The notes: a model not told the origin generated them from the sequence alone. Shown: positions 26,850-34,735, counted from the first letter of the stretch. The stretch: 64,000 nt of DNA from Emticicia sp. CRIBPO (GCF_009905725.1 NZ_JAAAKV010000001.1:620001-684000), one strand, 5' to 3'. Program-made: numbers and translations.

Positions 26850-27494
26850 TCAAGGACTCAACCTCTCAATTTTCCAGGCGGCCCCGTCATGGCTGAACAG
26901 CAACCTGTCGTGCAGCCTGTTAGGCCTTCCCTGCCAGAACTCTATCTTCTCTGGTCTCACCAGGTAACCACCCCAATGCGGCGGACGCGGAATCACTTCC
27001 ATATCCTTGAACTTGGCTTCAAAATAGTCCAGCTTTTCCTGCAGCACTTCGCGGGTTTCGACCACCGAACTCTGGTTGCTCACCCAGGCACCGATCTGGC
27101 TTCCCCGGGGTCTTGACCAGTAATATTCATCGGAATCTTTTTCACTGACTTTTTCTACCGTTCCCTCAACCCTCACCTGCCTTTCGAGGATGTCCCAGAA
27201 AAAATTCAGACTCACAAACGGAGTCTCGGCCATCTGAATTCCCTTATCACTCAGATAATTAGTATAGAAAACGAAGCCTTCTGAATCGAAGCCTTTCAAC
27301 AAAACCACCCTTGATGACGGCTTATTATCCTCAATGGTCGACAAAACCATGGCATTGGGTTCTCTAATTCCGGAATCTTTAGCATCTTTGAACCAAATTT
27401 CGAATTGCCGGACCGGATCGTTGAAAACATTTTTTTCCAGTAATTCGTTAGTAACATAATTGATCCTGAGATCAGCGACGGAAGCTTTATTCAT
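26850..27494 (-). CDS. pdxH: Pyridoxamine/pyridoxine 5'-phosphate oxidase
   Basis: The ATG at 27494 starts a 214-residue protein; a TTG extension to 27503 is less likely. It matches PdxH throughout: the N-terminal substrate-lid region, NAMVLSTIEDNKPSSRVVLLKGFD (FMN and PLP contacts), the SRPRGSQIGAWVSNQS motif and the C-terminal PPHWGGYLVRPEKIEFWQGRPNRLHDR signature. It oxidises PNP and PMP to pyridoxal phosphate with FMN and oxygen. It is divergent from the DUF349 gene. Confidence 0.97.
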   Translation of the reverse strand: MNKASVADLRINYVTNELLEKNVFNDPVRQFEIWFKDAKDSGIREPNAMVLSTIEDNKPSSRVVLLKGFDSEGFVFYTNYLSDKGIQMAETPFVSLNFFWDILERQVRVEGTVEKVSEKDSDEYYWSRPRGSQIGAWVSNQSSVVETREVLQEKLDYFEAKFKDMEVIPRPPHWGGYLVRPEKIEFWQGRPNRLHDRLLFSHDGAAWKIERLSP

Positions 27495-27505
27495 AATTAA
27501 CAACC

Positions 27506-27540
27506 TTTTGGTAGTTTTTTGCGTATAATTGTTAAATTTG
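27506..27540 (+). promoter_or_regulatory. Promoter of the DUF349 gene
   Basis: TAAATTTG at 27533-27540 is an exact TAnnTTTG -7 element. TTTTG at 27506-27510, 22 nt upstream, can serve as the -33 box. The predicted start is about 28 nt before the ATG at 27573. Confidence 0.55.
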
Positions 27541-27572
27541 CAAGATCTTTTTTGCTAACAAAATAATCTCGA

Positions 27573-29654
27573 ATGACTGAGCCGAACTTAGACTTGACTG
27601 AAAACAACACCGACATTAATGAAAGCGGTGACGAAACGAATGTTTCGGGACAATCTATTTCTTTAAACCCAAATTTTGATAGTGAAGATGCACCTTCCAC
27701 TGCAGTAGCATCCGGTAATGACACACCAAAAGAAGATTTAAGTGGACAAATATCAAATGAAAAAAGCGAAGAAAAAATGATTGAGATCAAAAACGAAGAA
27801 AAAGCTGTAGAAAGTCCGGTTTCAGAAGAAATACGGGACGAAAACGAAATCCACGAAATCGAAGTTGAAAGTGTAGAAACAGATTTTCACGAAGACTTCG
27901 GTTCCTTTGCCAAAAAGGATTTCGTGAACCTTGCAGAAAAGATGCTGGCATCACTGAGTTCAAGGGAACTGAGTATCTCCGACCTGAAGAATATTGATTC
28001 GGTTCTGAAGGAGATCAAGCCCTTGTATGAAGAATTGCACCAGAACGAGAAGAACGAAGCCAAAAAAGCGTATGTCGCTGAAAATGGCTCCGAAGAAGGC
28101 TTCGAGTTCAAAAATGACAACTTTTCTATTCGTTTCGAATCGCTCCTCATTCAGATCAGAGATAAAAAACAGTCATTCTTCCATAAATTAGAGCAGCAAA
28201 GAGAAGATTATTTCGAGATCAAAACCAAACTTCTGCAAAAACTCCGCGAAATTGTAGACATTGAAGACAAGGGGGTTCATGTAAAAGACAACTGGGAAGC
28301 TTTCAAACAGGTACAATCTGACTGGAAAGCCGCCGGAAACGTAAATTCTCCGCATAACGGAACTTTATGGTCGGCTTATAATGCCCTGGTTGACAGGTAT
28401 TTCGATATCAGAAGCATCCAGAACGAACTGAAAGACCTTGATCGTAAGAAAAATATAGAAAACAAAGCCGTTGTGGTGGCTAAAATCGAGGCCATCGCTG
28501 AAAAGCTGAAAACCGAAGACCTGACCAATTCTGTTTTGAAAAGAGCCAACGACCTGCTGAATGAATACAAGCAGATCGGTCCGGGCATCAGAGATGAGCA
28601 GGAAGCACTCTGGACCAGGCTGAAGAGCTCATTCGACGTTATTTATGAGAAAAAACGCGAACTGAACACTGAAAACAAGCAGCTGTCTGAAGAAATATTC
28701 GGAGCCAAAGCACGTCTGCTGGAAAACCTGAAGCCTTTCACAGAATTCAAAAGCGACAGCATCAATGAATGGAATGCCAGGACCAAAGAAGTAATGGCCA
28801 TTCAGGACCAGTGGAACGCGATCAAAGGCCCGATGCCGAGAGATCGTGCCAAAGAGATCAGTAAAGACTTCTGGGCCTATCTGAAGCAGTTCTTTAAGCA
28901 CAAAACGGAGTTCTTCTCGAAACTGGAAGCTCAGAGGGTTCAGAATTTCAAAGCTAAAGAAGCCCTTTGTATCCAGGTGGACGAAATACTGGCCAGCAAC
29001 GACACTTCGGCAGCCAATACCAACAAGATCATTGATCTTCAGAAAAAGTGGAAAACCATCGGTCATGTACCTGAGAAATACAAAGACTCTTTATACAACC
29101 GCTTTAAAGCCTCTTGCGACAAGTATTTCGAAGCCAAGAGAACGGAGAGCAAGGATCAGGACAATGAGTACGCCGTTAACCTGAAGAAAAAACAGGATAT
29201 CTGTGACGAAATTGAAAAACTGACCAAAAAAGGAGAAGCAGACCTTTCGAAACTGACAGAATACAAAAAAGCTTTTGCTGCCATCGGTTTTGTGCCGCGT
29301 AAAGACATGCAGAATATTCAGTCAAGGTTTGTAGCGGCCATCAACGAGTTCGTGAAAGCCAGCACCAGTCTGAACAAATCTGAAAAAGAAAAACTGATGC
29401 TTCAAAACGAAGTCGAAGTGGTATTGAAATCAGGTGGCGGTTCTAAAAACCTGGACAAACAGGAAAACGACCTTCGCCGTAAGATAAAAGGACTGGAAGA
29501 CGAAATTGCTTTGTTGAAAAACAACATCGAATTCTTTGGCAATTCTAAAAATGCAGACAAGTTCAAAGCCGAGTATGAACAAAAAATCAGCAAAGCCGAA
29601 GTTGAATTAAAAGAACTGGGCAACAAGCTGAAATTAATTATCGAGGCTTCATAA
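27573..29654 (+). CDS. DUF349-repeat protein
   Basis: The 693-residue acidic protein has a disordered, Glu/Ser/Asn-rich N-terminal ~110 residues. Several helical DUF349 repeats follow, recognisable by patterns such as W-x-A-F-K-x-V-Q-x-D-W-K, LWTRLKSSFDVIY, FWAYLKQFFKHKTEF and LYNRFKASCDKYFEAK. A C-terminal coiled coil ends the protein (about 610-693, LRRKIKGLEDEIALLKNN). DUF349 proteins are common in Bacteroidota and Actinobacteria; the function is not established. No enzymatic motif. It is transcribed alone. Confidence 0.85.
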   Translation: MTEPNLDLTENNTDINESGDETNVSGQSISLNPNFDSEDAPSTAVASGNDTPKEDLSGQISNEKSEEKMIEIKNEEKAVESPVSEEIRDENEIHEIEVESVETDFHEDFGSFAKKDFVNLAEKMLASLSSRELSISDLKNIDSVLKEIKPLYEELHQNEKNEAKKAYVAENGSEEGFEFKNDNFSIRFESLLIQIRDKKQSFFHKLEQQREDYFEIKTKLLQKLREIVDIEDKGVHVKDNWEAFKQVQSDWKAAGNVNSPHNGTLWSAYNALVDRYFDIRSIQNELKDLDRKKNIENKAVVVAKIEAIAEKLKTEDLTNSVLKRANDLLNEYKQIGPGIRDEQEALWTRLKSSFDVIYEKKRELNTENKQLSEEIFGAKARLLENLKPFTEFKSDSINEWNARTKEVMAIQDQWNAIKGPMPRDRAKEISKDFWAYLKQFFKHKTEFFSKLEAQRVQNFKAKEALCIQVDEILASNDTSAANTNKIIDLQKKWKTIGHVPEKYKDSLYNRFKASCDKYFEAKRTESKDQDNEYAVNLKKKQDICDEIEKLTKKGEADLSKLTEYKKAFAAIGFVPRKDMQNIQSRFVAAINEFVKASTSLNKSEKEKLMLQNEVEVVLKSGGGSKNLDKQENDLRRKIKGLEDEIALLKNNIEFFGNSKNADKFKAEYEQKISKAEVELKELGNKLKLIIEAS

Positions 29655-29664
29655 AATTAACGGA

Positions 29665-29699
29665 TACGTACTCTCCTGATTATCAGCGGAGAGTACGTA
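29665..29699. terminator. 12-bp hairpin after the DUF349 gene
   Basis: TACGTACTCTCC (29665-29676) pairs with its complement at 29688-29699 around an 11-nt loop. It lies 10 nt after the stop codon. There is no clear T-run, so it may protect the 3' end rather than terminate. Confidence 0.5.
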
Positions 29700-29758
29700 A
29701 TCCTTGCAAAAAGGCTCAGGCAGGCAGAAAAAAAGTTAAAAAATATTTTCAAAAACGC

Positions 29759-29789
29759 TTGCATCGTGTAATTCTGAGGCCTAATTTTG
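29759..29789 (+). promoter_or_regulatory. tRNA-Thr promoter
   Basis: TTG at 29759-29761 and TAATTTTG at 29782-29789 are separated by 20 nt, the standard Bacteroidota -33/-7 layout. Transcription would begin about 15 nt before the tRNA. Confidence 0.65.
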
Positions 29790-29808
29790 CACCACCAAAA
29801 TAAGGAAC

Positions 29809-29881
29809 GCCTCCTTAGCTCAGCTGGTAGAGCAACTGATTTGTAATCAGTAGGTCATTGGTTCGATCCCGATAGGAGGCT
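29809..29881 (+). tRNA. tRNA-Thr (UGU anticodon)
   Basis: The acceptor arms GCCTCCT and AGGAGGC (29809-29815 and 29874-29880) pair perfectly. The D-arm (AGCTCAGCTGGTAGAGC), the anticodon arm ACTGA-TTTGTAA-TCAGT with anticodon TGT, and the T-arm GGTTCGATCCC are all intact. It reads ACA and, with wobble, other threonine codons. The CCA end is not encoded. A terminator follows within 3 nt. Confidence 0.97.
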
Positions 29882-29883
29882 CA

Positions 29884-29912
29884 AGAGTCACAGAAATGTG
29901 ACTCTTTTTTTT
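29884..29912 (+). terminator. tRNA-Thr terminator
   Basis: A 9-bp stem, AGAGTCACA-GAAA-TGTGACTCT, is followed by seven T residues. This is a canonical intrinsic terminator. Confidence 0.92.
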
Positions 29913-29970
29913 GTGCCTGTTTTTAAATATTCCGCTCACAAAGGATCAATGAACAAACCCGCGATCAGGC

Positions 29971-30006
29971 AAAAAAAGTCTCCACTAAAAACTTAATGGA
30001 GACTTT
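29971..30006 (-). terminator. Terminator of the GH5-like gene
   Basis: A 10-bp stem (AAAGTCTCCA at 29975-29984 with its complement 29997-30006) precedes, on the minus strand, a run of seven T residues. It ends the transcript of the gene at 30117-31208. Confidence 0.75.
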
Positions 30007-30116
30007 GATCTTGGTTTCATTCATTTTAAATACTAATGAAACCAAATGCGTAGAATATAATCCAGGATAAATGTTTACCATCACCGCACTGACCAACAGG
30101 CAGCCCTCAAAACACT

Positions 30117-31208
30117 TTATTTCTCCTTCGTTAAACTCTTTATGAGATTCACTTCCTCTTCCCTGTAAACCGTTCCGTCTTTTCTGAAGATGTCATGAAA
30201 CCAGTCTTTAGGCTCAGCTCCGTCCGGCATCGGGTTGTTCCAGGCGTAAATGGTGTTGGTTTTACCCGCTACCAGACCCCAGTTGATGGCACCTACATTT
30301 TGTTTCTTCAGCAGAGGCATGATATTCGAAAAATTACTGCCGCGGGTACGGGCCATGTATTCGGTGCATATAAGCGGACGTCCGTGACTTTTAAGCAACT
30401 GGATGGTCTTTTCATGAGACACTTCATCAGAATAATCATGATAAGTAATGATATCCGAATTAAGAGCCTGAAAAGCGTTTAATTTTTCCAGATTCCATGC
30501 CCATAGACCTACACTCAAAGGCTGATCAGGACTCACGTCCCTTCCCCAACTGAATACCTTTTTTACCAGGTTAAGAGACTTGTCACCTTTTTTTGTATTA
30601 CCCGGCTCATTATACAAGTCCCACAGCAGTATGCGTTTGTCGTGGGCAAAAGTATTCAATATATCTTTGACGTAAACTTCCAGTGAAGCAAACTGCTTTT
30701 CGTCTTTCACTTCATCTACACCCGGATCCTGTGCCCAACCTGAATTATGAATGCCAGTTTTCGGCACAGGTTGTTTTCCGGCTTTAGGGTCGGGATTCCA
30801 GCAGTCGTCAAAAAAAACGAAAATAGTCTGAATATGATGTTTGTCAGCTATCTTCAGGTATTCACTCACCCTTGATTTAAATCCTTTCGGATCAGCCGCG
30901 TAAGCAACACTGTGTAAAAAAACCCGCATGGTATTAAAGCCAATCCCTTCCGCATACCCCAGCTCCCGGTCGATAGTTTGGGGATCAAAAGTTTCTGCCT
31001 GCCACATTTCCAGTTGATTGATGGCACTGCTTGGTATAAAATTGGCTCCGGTCATCCATTTATGCTCAGCATACCAGGCATTTGCCTTTTCTACCGACCA
31101 GATTTTACCTTTAGGCTCCGGCTTCTTTGAGGTTTGTGCAACGGAAACCGTTACAATAAGGGTTAAAACAAGTACAAGTGCAGAACGGAAAATTTTTACT
31201 GTCATCAT
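30117..31208 (-). CDS. Secreted glycoside hydrolase, GH5/cellulase-like
   Basis: The 363-residue protein has a signal peptide (cut near SVAQ) and a TIM-barrel cellulase-like domain. The acid/base glutamate is in WDLYNEPGN, the typical GH5-clan NEP motif. The nucleophile is likely the glutamate of LICTEYMAR. FNTMRVFLH and HDYSDEV mark further strands of the barrel. It probably hydrolyses a beta-linked plant or microbial polysaccharide outside the cytoplasm; exact specificity (endoglucanase, mannanase or related) cannot be fixed. It is a single gene with its own terminator. Confidence 0.85.
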   Translation of the reverse strand: MMTVKIFRSALVLVLTLIVTVSVAQTSKKPEPKGKIWSVEKANAWYAEHKWMTGANFIPSSAINQLEMWQAETFDPQTIDRELGYAEGIGFNTMRVFLHSVAYAADPKGFKSRVSEYLKIADKHHIQTIFVFFDDCWNPDPKAGKQPVPKTGIHNSGWAQDPGVDEVKDEKQFASLEVYVKDILNTFAHDKRILLWDLYNEPGNTKKGDKSLNLVKKVFSWGRDVSPDQPLSVGLWAWNLEKLNAFQALNSDIITYHDYSDEVSHEKTIQLLKSHGRPLICTEYMARTRGSNFSNIMPLLKKQNVGAINWGLVAGKTNTIYAWNNPMPDGAEPKDWFHDIFRKDGTVYREEEVNLIKSLTKEK

Positions 31209-31566
31209 TTAATAAGGTTATTTTGGTTTTACAATATTGATCTCCCCGTTTTTATCCCATGAACAACAGAGCAAAAAACGTGTAAATCGAAACAAATGTA
31301 GAAGAAACCACTTCCTTGTTGAATACTTATTTTATTGTAAAAGTGAAATTTTTTAAAAGAATTCTTCATAAAGTTAAACAAACCTTATCCTGAAGACATT
31401 TTCGAGAATTTGCAAGTGTTTGCACAAATGAAGAAAATATCACGGGATTTGGCATAAAAACCAAACAAAAAGCAGACAAAATGAAAATTTCACGAGCCTT
31501 ACCATATTTCTTCATGCAATACGGACAATTCATTTACTATTCCTTTTTTAATTTCAATCAATTATT
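31209..31566. other. Upstream region of GH5-like gene and marR, no gene seen
   Basis: This AT-rich intergenic stretch separates the divergent GH5-like gene and marR. I see no ORF with coding character and no large repeat. Apart from the marR promoter at its right end, nothing specific can be named. Confidence 0.5.
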
Positions 31567-31599
31567 TATCTTTGTAACTAAGATATTTAGAATCTAAAT
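31567..31599 (+). promoter_or_regulatory. marR promoter with palindromic operator
   Basis: TATCTTTG (31567-31574) is an exact -7 element. Eleven bases after its G begins the perfect 15-bp palindrome ATTTAGA-A-TCTAAAT (31585-31599), which would cover about +6 to +20 and end 13 nt before the ATG. This is a natural autorepression site for the MarR protein. Confidence 0.65.
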
Positions 31600-31612
31600 T
31601 ATATTTTTTCCA

Positions 31613-32098
31613 ATGTCCGGTTCTTCAGATCAGCAGCAGATTCAAACCGTCACCGAAATGGGGCGGCAATTTTCGGACGTCACTATCCTGATGCATGAAG
31701 CCATTGCAAGGAAGGCCGGACTATCCGGAACGGACCACAAATACCTGGGCATCATGATCCAAAACGGTGCCATGACAGCCGGAGAGTTGTCCAGGCTGAC
31801 AGGATTGACCACAGGGGCCGTTACGGGCCTCATAGACCGACTGGAAAAGAAACAGCTGGCCCGCAGGGAATTCGACAAAGACGATCGCAGAAAAATCATT
31901 ATTGTGCCGGACATCCAAAACGCCATGAAGCTGGTCGGCGAACCATTCAGAGAACTCCAAACCAAAATGGTCAGCCTGATTTCCAGCCTGAGTGAGCAGG
32001 AGAGGGAAATTATTGAAAAATATATGCAGTCAGCCATGCTGATTATGAAAGACGTAACCAAAAATCTGAATAAAGCCCATGAACACGATAACCGCTAA
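31613..32098 (+). CDS. MarR-family transcriptional regulator
   Basis: The 161-residue protein has the winged-helix fold with recognition helix LTTGAVTGLIDRLEKKQLARREFDKDDRRK, the MarR wing signature D-x-R/D-D-R-R. Long dimerisation helices flank it. It overlaps the next gene, a four-helix membrane protein, by 20 nt. Such pairing usually means the regulator controls its neighbour. A palindromic operator lies just downstream of the -7 element. The ligand is unknown, likely a small phenolic or drug-like compound as for other MarR proteins (family inference). Confidence 0.9.
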   Translation: MSGSSDQQQIQTVTEMGRQFSDVTILMHEAIARKAGLSGTDHKYLGIMIQNGAMTAGELSRLTGLTTGAVTGLIDRLEKKQLARREFDKDDRRKIIIVPDIQNAMKLVGEPFRELQTKMVSLISSLSEQEREIIEKYMQSAMLIMKDVTKNLNKAHEHDNR

Positions 32099-32579
32099 TT
32101 ACCTGTCAAGAGCCGAAACCTGGCTTTTCATTACCATTCTCATCTATTTCCTGATGAACGGTGCCCAGGTGTTTGAAACTGCCGTGATTGTCCCTAAATG
32201 GACTTCATCACCTCCTGACTCATTTCAATTATTTAAAAATCCTTATGGCCTTGACCTGAAAACATTCTGGATTGTTATACACTCTCTTCATGAAGTCACT
32301 TTTATCATCGCCATTGCATTTTGCTGGAAGATTGATTTTGCCAGAAACTGGCTGCTGATCCTTTTCGCGATACACTTCGCGGTCAGGGTATGGACGCTGG
32401 CCTACTTTGCCCCTAACATCATTGAGTTTCAAAAAATAGCCAACAGTGCATCCTCAGGCGTAGAACTGATGAAAAGAGTTTCGCTGTGGAAAACACTGAA
32501 TTACATCAGAGTGGGTGTATTTATAGCAGTTTCTATAGGCCTTATTCCTTTGCTGTTTAAGTTATTGAAATTGAAATAA
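32079..32579 (+). CDS. Four-helix membrane protein (DUF1772-like)
   Basis: The 166-residue protein has four predicted transmembrane helices (about residues 12-30, 62-82, 88-106 and 140-162). The N-terminal phrases TWLFITILIYFLMNGAQVFE, VPKWTSSPPDSF and FWIVIHSLHEVTFI recall the DUF1772/anthrone-oxygenase-like membrane family, but the match is weak. The start codon lies inside marR, so translation is coupled. It is probably the regulated partner of MarR, perhaps in redox chemistry or export. Confidence 0.65.
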   Translation: MNTITANYLSRAETWLFITILIYFLMNGAQVFETAVIVPKWTSSPPDSFQLFKNPYGLDLKTFWIVIHSLHEVTFIIAIAFCWKIDFARNWLLILFAIHFAVRVWTLAYFAPNIIEFQKIANSASSGVELMKRVSLWKTLNYIRVGVFIAVSIGLIPLLFKLLKLK

Positions 32580-32623
32580 TACCAGGATTCAGACGGACCC
32601 GTTTGAGGAAATGAGACAGCTAA

Positions 32624-32845
32624 GCACTATATCATAAAACACCACATCCGGAAACAGGGAACAGCATTCCGGGATGCGAATTATATTTTTACATAGACAA
32701 CATACAGATTGAGTTTGACAACGCCCTGACCGCCGGATCCAAACTGGTAAGCCCCGTCGAAGACAGAAACTGGGGCTACAAAGCCTGCTATTTGTCCAAC
32801 CCGGACGGACATATTCCGGCTTTTGAGGAGAGAATTGATAATTGA
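32624..32845 (+). pseudogene. Remnant of a VOC (glyoxalase-like) protein
   Basis: One frame here reads as the C-terminal half of a vicinal-oxygen-chelate protein: ELYFYIDNI, ALTAGSKLVSPVEDRNWG, YLSNPDGHIPAFEER, then a stop at 32843-32845. There is no start codon and the N-terminal half is missing. A stop lies upstream in the same frame at 32621. About 70 residues of a usual 120-140 survive. The metal-ligand glutamate expected near NPDGHxxEF appears displaced. It looks like a deletion remnant beside a toxin-antitoxin locus. Confidence 0.7.
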
Positions 32846-32856
32846 AAAAATATTCA

Positions 32857-32884
32857 AAATAGTTGCACTTTAGTGCAACTATTT
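32857..32884 (+). promoter_or_regulatory. Toxin-antitoxin operator palindrome
   Basis: A 12-bp perfect inverted repeat with core AGTTGCAC-TTTA-GTGCAACT spans 32857-32884 and ends 13 nt before the toxin start. A TACCTTTA (32886-32893) one base off TAnnTTTG adjoins it. Type II antitoxins of the XRE class bind such palindromes to autoregulate. Confidence 0.7.
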
Positions 32885-32897
32885 ATACCTTTACTTC

Positions 32898-33285
32898 GTG
32901 AACGGAGAAACCAAACAACGGAAAATAATATTTTATAAGGACTATTTCAAAGAGTTCTTCATAAAACAACGTGAAAACATAAAAGAGAAAATCATCTGGA
33001 CATTAGAACTGATCGAAGAGCTCCCCAAAATACCTCAAAGTTATTTAAAACACATCGAAGGCACAAACGGCTTATTTGAGATCAGAATACAATTTGGAAG
33101 CGATGTATTTCGAATATTTTGTTTTTTTTGACCATGGCAAATTGATTGTATTAGCGAACGGGTTTCAAAAAAAGGATCAAAAAACACCTAAAAAAGAAAT
33201 CGAAAAAGCATTAAAAATAAAAGATGAATACGAAAAAGAAATAGTAAAACTCAGGAAAGTAAAAAGTCATGAACAAAAAAAATAA
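32898..33285 (+). pseudogene. RelE/HigB (Gp49-like) toxin gene with poly-T frameshift
   Basis: The GTG at 32898 opens a frame that reads a Gp49/RelE-type toxin (FYKDYFKEFFIKQ, IWTLELIEELPKIP, GLFEIRIQFGSDVFRIFCFF) and stops at 33129-33131. The remainder continues in another frame, DHGKLIVLANGFQKKDQKTPKKEIEKALK, to 33285. The break falls in a run of eight T (33122-33129). Seven T would restore a single ~128-residue protein that then overlaps the antitoxin gene by 17 nt. This could be true inactivation, slippage-dependent expression or a base-calling error. RelE-fold toxins are ribosome-dependent mRNA endonucleases. Confidence 0.75.
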
Positions 33286-33571
33286 TACAATAACACTTCA
33301 GGAATTCAAAGACCAGCATTATGGCAAACCCGGCACAAAAAAAAGGGATAAACTTGATGCGGGATATGAAAATTTTAAAATCGGGGCCATGATTCATGAA
33401 GCAAGGCTCGAAAGAGGACTAACCCAGGAAGAATTAGCCGAAAAAGCAGGAACTACAAAATCTTACATTTCAAAAATTGAGAACAACATAAAGGAGGTCA
33501 GAATATCCACCTTAAAGAAAATAGTGGAACTGGGGTTAGAAGGGCATTTACACCTTTCTATTAAACTATAA
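33269..33571 (+). CDS. XRE-family antitoxin (HigA-like)
   Basis: The 100-residue protein has an N-terminal extension that would contact a toxin. A lambda-repressor-like helix-turn-helix follows, recognisable as IGAMIHEARLERGLTQEELAEKAGTTKSYISKIE (about residues 36-70). It overlaps the end of the toxin frame by 17 nt and directly abuts the following Crp/Fnr gene with no gap. Toxin-first order with an XRE antitoxin is typical of HigBA-type loci. The palindrome at 32857 is the likely autoregulatory site. Confidence 0.85.
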   Translation: MNKKNNTITLQEFKDQHYGKPGTKKRDKLDAGYENFKIGAMIHEARLERGLTQEELAEKAGTTKSYISKIENNIKEVRISTLKKIVELGLEGHLHLSIKL

Positions 33572-34144
33572 ATGGAAGCAATCAGACAAACCCTCATCTC
33601 TCTATTTAATCTCACAGAAGAAGAAGCTGACACCTTCCTTTCGGCCTTTGTCAGGATCGAAATGAAGAAAAAAGAAGTGTTTGTCGAAGAAGGGAAAGTC
33701 TGCCATAAAGTGGGCTTAATTGAAAAAGGACTCATGCTGTGTGTCTATCAAAAAGACGGAAACGAGATCATCGACGAATTTGCTTTCGAAAACAGCTTTA
33801 TCACAAATTACTACAGCTTTCTGACTCACACGCCATCGACCAAAGAAATCAGATGCCTTGAAGACACTATTCTTCACGTAGTTTCAAGAGAACAACTGAA
33901 TGAACTGGCAGCTGAACATCCTTTTATTGCCCGTATGAGCGGCTTGATGAATGAAAAGTTGTTTATCAGAGCTCATGAAAGAATAAGCTCCTTGCTGCTC
34001 GACTCAGCCGAAGAAAGATACATGAAACTCATCAGACAGAGGCCAGATTTAACCCAACGCCTGCCTCAATACCTCATTGCTTCTTATCTGAATTTAAAAC
34101 CGGAAACCATCAGCAGGATCCGTAAAAAAATCAGTGATCATTAA
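33572..34144 (+). CDS. Crp/Fnr-family transcriptional regulator, second copy
   Basis: The 190-residue protein has a cNMP-binding-like N-terminal beta-roll and a C-terminal helix-turn-helix with recognition helix NLKPETISRIRKK. This keeps the E-T-I-S-R residues identical to E. coli FNR. It lacks FNR's N-terminal cysteine cluster. The start codon follows the antitoxin stop codon without a gap, so the regulator is probably expressed from the toxin-antitoxin promoter. An FNR-type near-dyad lies 4 nt after its own stop codon, in front of the DinB gene. Confidence 0.85.
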   Translation: MEAIRQTLISLFNLTEEEADTFLSAFVRIEMKKKEVFVEEGKVCHKVGLIEKGLMLCVYQKDGNEIIDEFAFENSFITNYYSFLTHTPSTKEIRCLEDTILHVVSREQLNELAAEHPFIARMSGLMNEKLFIRAHERISSLLLDSAEERYMKLIRQRPDLTQRLPQYLIASYLNLKPETISRIRKKISDH

Positions 34145-34148
34145 TTTA

Positions 34149-34192
34149 TTGATCCAGGTCAACCACCAGATAATTTCCCTTCCATAGATTTG
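34149..34192 (+). promoter_or_regulatory. FNR-type site and perfect -7 element for the DinB gene
   Basis: TTGAT-CCAG-GTCAA (34149-34162) differs from the FNR consensus by one base. Its centre is 36.5 nt from the G of TAGATTTG (34185-34192), an exact TAnnTTTG. The distance is identical to that at 8697 and 9147, and the ATG lies 21 nt downstream. Confidence 0.7.
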
Positions 34193-34213
34193 CTTCATAA
34201 ATCAAAAAAACAA

Positions 34214-34735
34214 ATGAACCAGATCGATATACTTCTGAAACAAACAAAAGATGCCTACGAATGGGTGAATAAACTCGTCAACTCTGCTCCGATGGAAAAA
34301 TGGGAGGAAATTCCGGAAATTGTCGAATCCAGTATCAGCTGGCAAACCGGCCACCTCATCGTCAGCTTTTATTATCATACCATCATGGTTATTAAAGGAC
34401 ACCAGATGGACATTCTTCAGCAGATGCCCATGAAGCTATACAGCGACCTTTTCACCAACGGCAAACCCCGGGAGGCTGCCGGAAAAATCACTGCTTCAGA
34501 CCTACTCAGCCACCTGCAACTGATGCAGCAGAAATCCCTGTCCATCATTGAATCCCTGGATGAAAAAGAACTGGAAAAACCCCTGGAGCCTACGCCTGTT
34601 CCCCACCCTATTGCTCGCACGAAAGGAGAAGCTTTAGACTGGAACATCAAACACACCATGTACCATTGCGGGCAGATAGGCATCCTGACCCGGATTCTCG
34701 GCAAACGCTTCGATTTTGGTTTAAAAAGGGCTTAA
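34214..34735 (+). CDS. DinB-family protein
   Basis: The ATG at 34214 is chosen; a TTG extension to 34190 overlaps the -7 element. The 173-residue four-helix-bundle protein shows the DinB metal-binding histidines in SISWQTGHLI, HHTI-like (YYHTIMV) and the C-terminal NIKHTMYHCGQIG. DinB/YfiT-like proteins bind a metal ion and in some organisms transfer thiols (bacillithiol or mycothiol) to electrophiles. A role in detoxification fits control by a Crp/Fnr regulator, but this is inference. Confidence 0.8.
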   Translation: MNQIDILLKQTKDAYEWVNKLVNSAPMEKWEEIPEIVESSISWQTGHLIVSFYYHTIMVIKGHQMDILQQMPMKLYSDLFTNGKPREAAGKITASDLLSHLQLMQQKSLSIIESLDEKELEKPLEPTPVPHPIARTKGEALDWNIKHTMYHCGQIGILTRILGKRFDFGLKRA

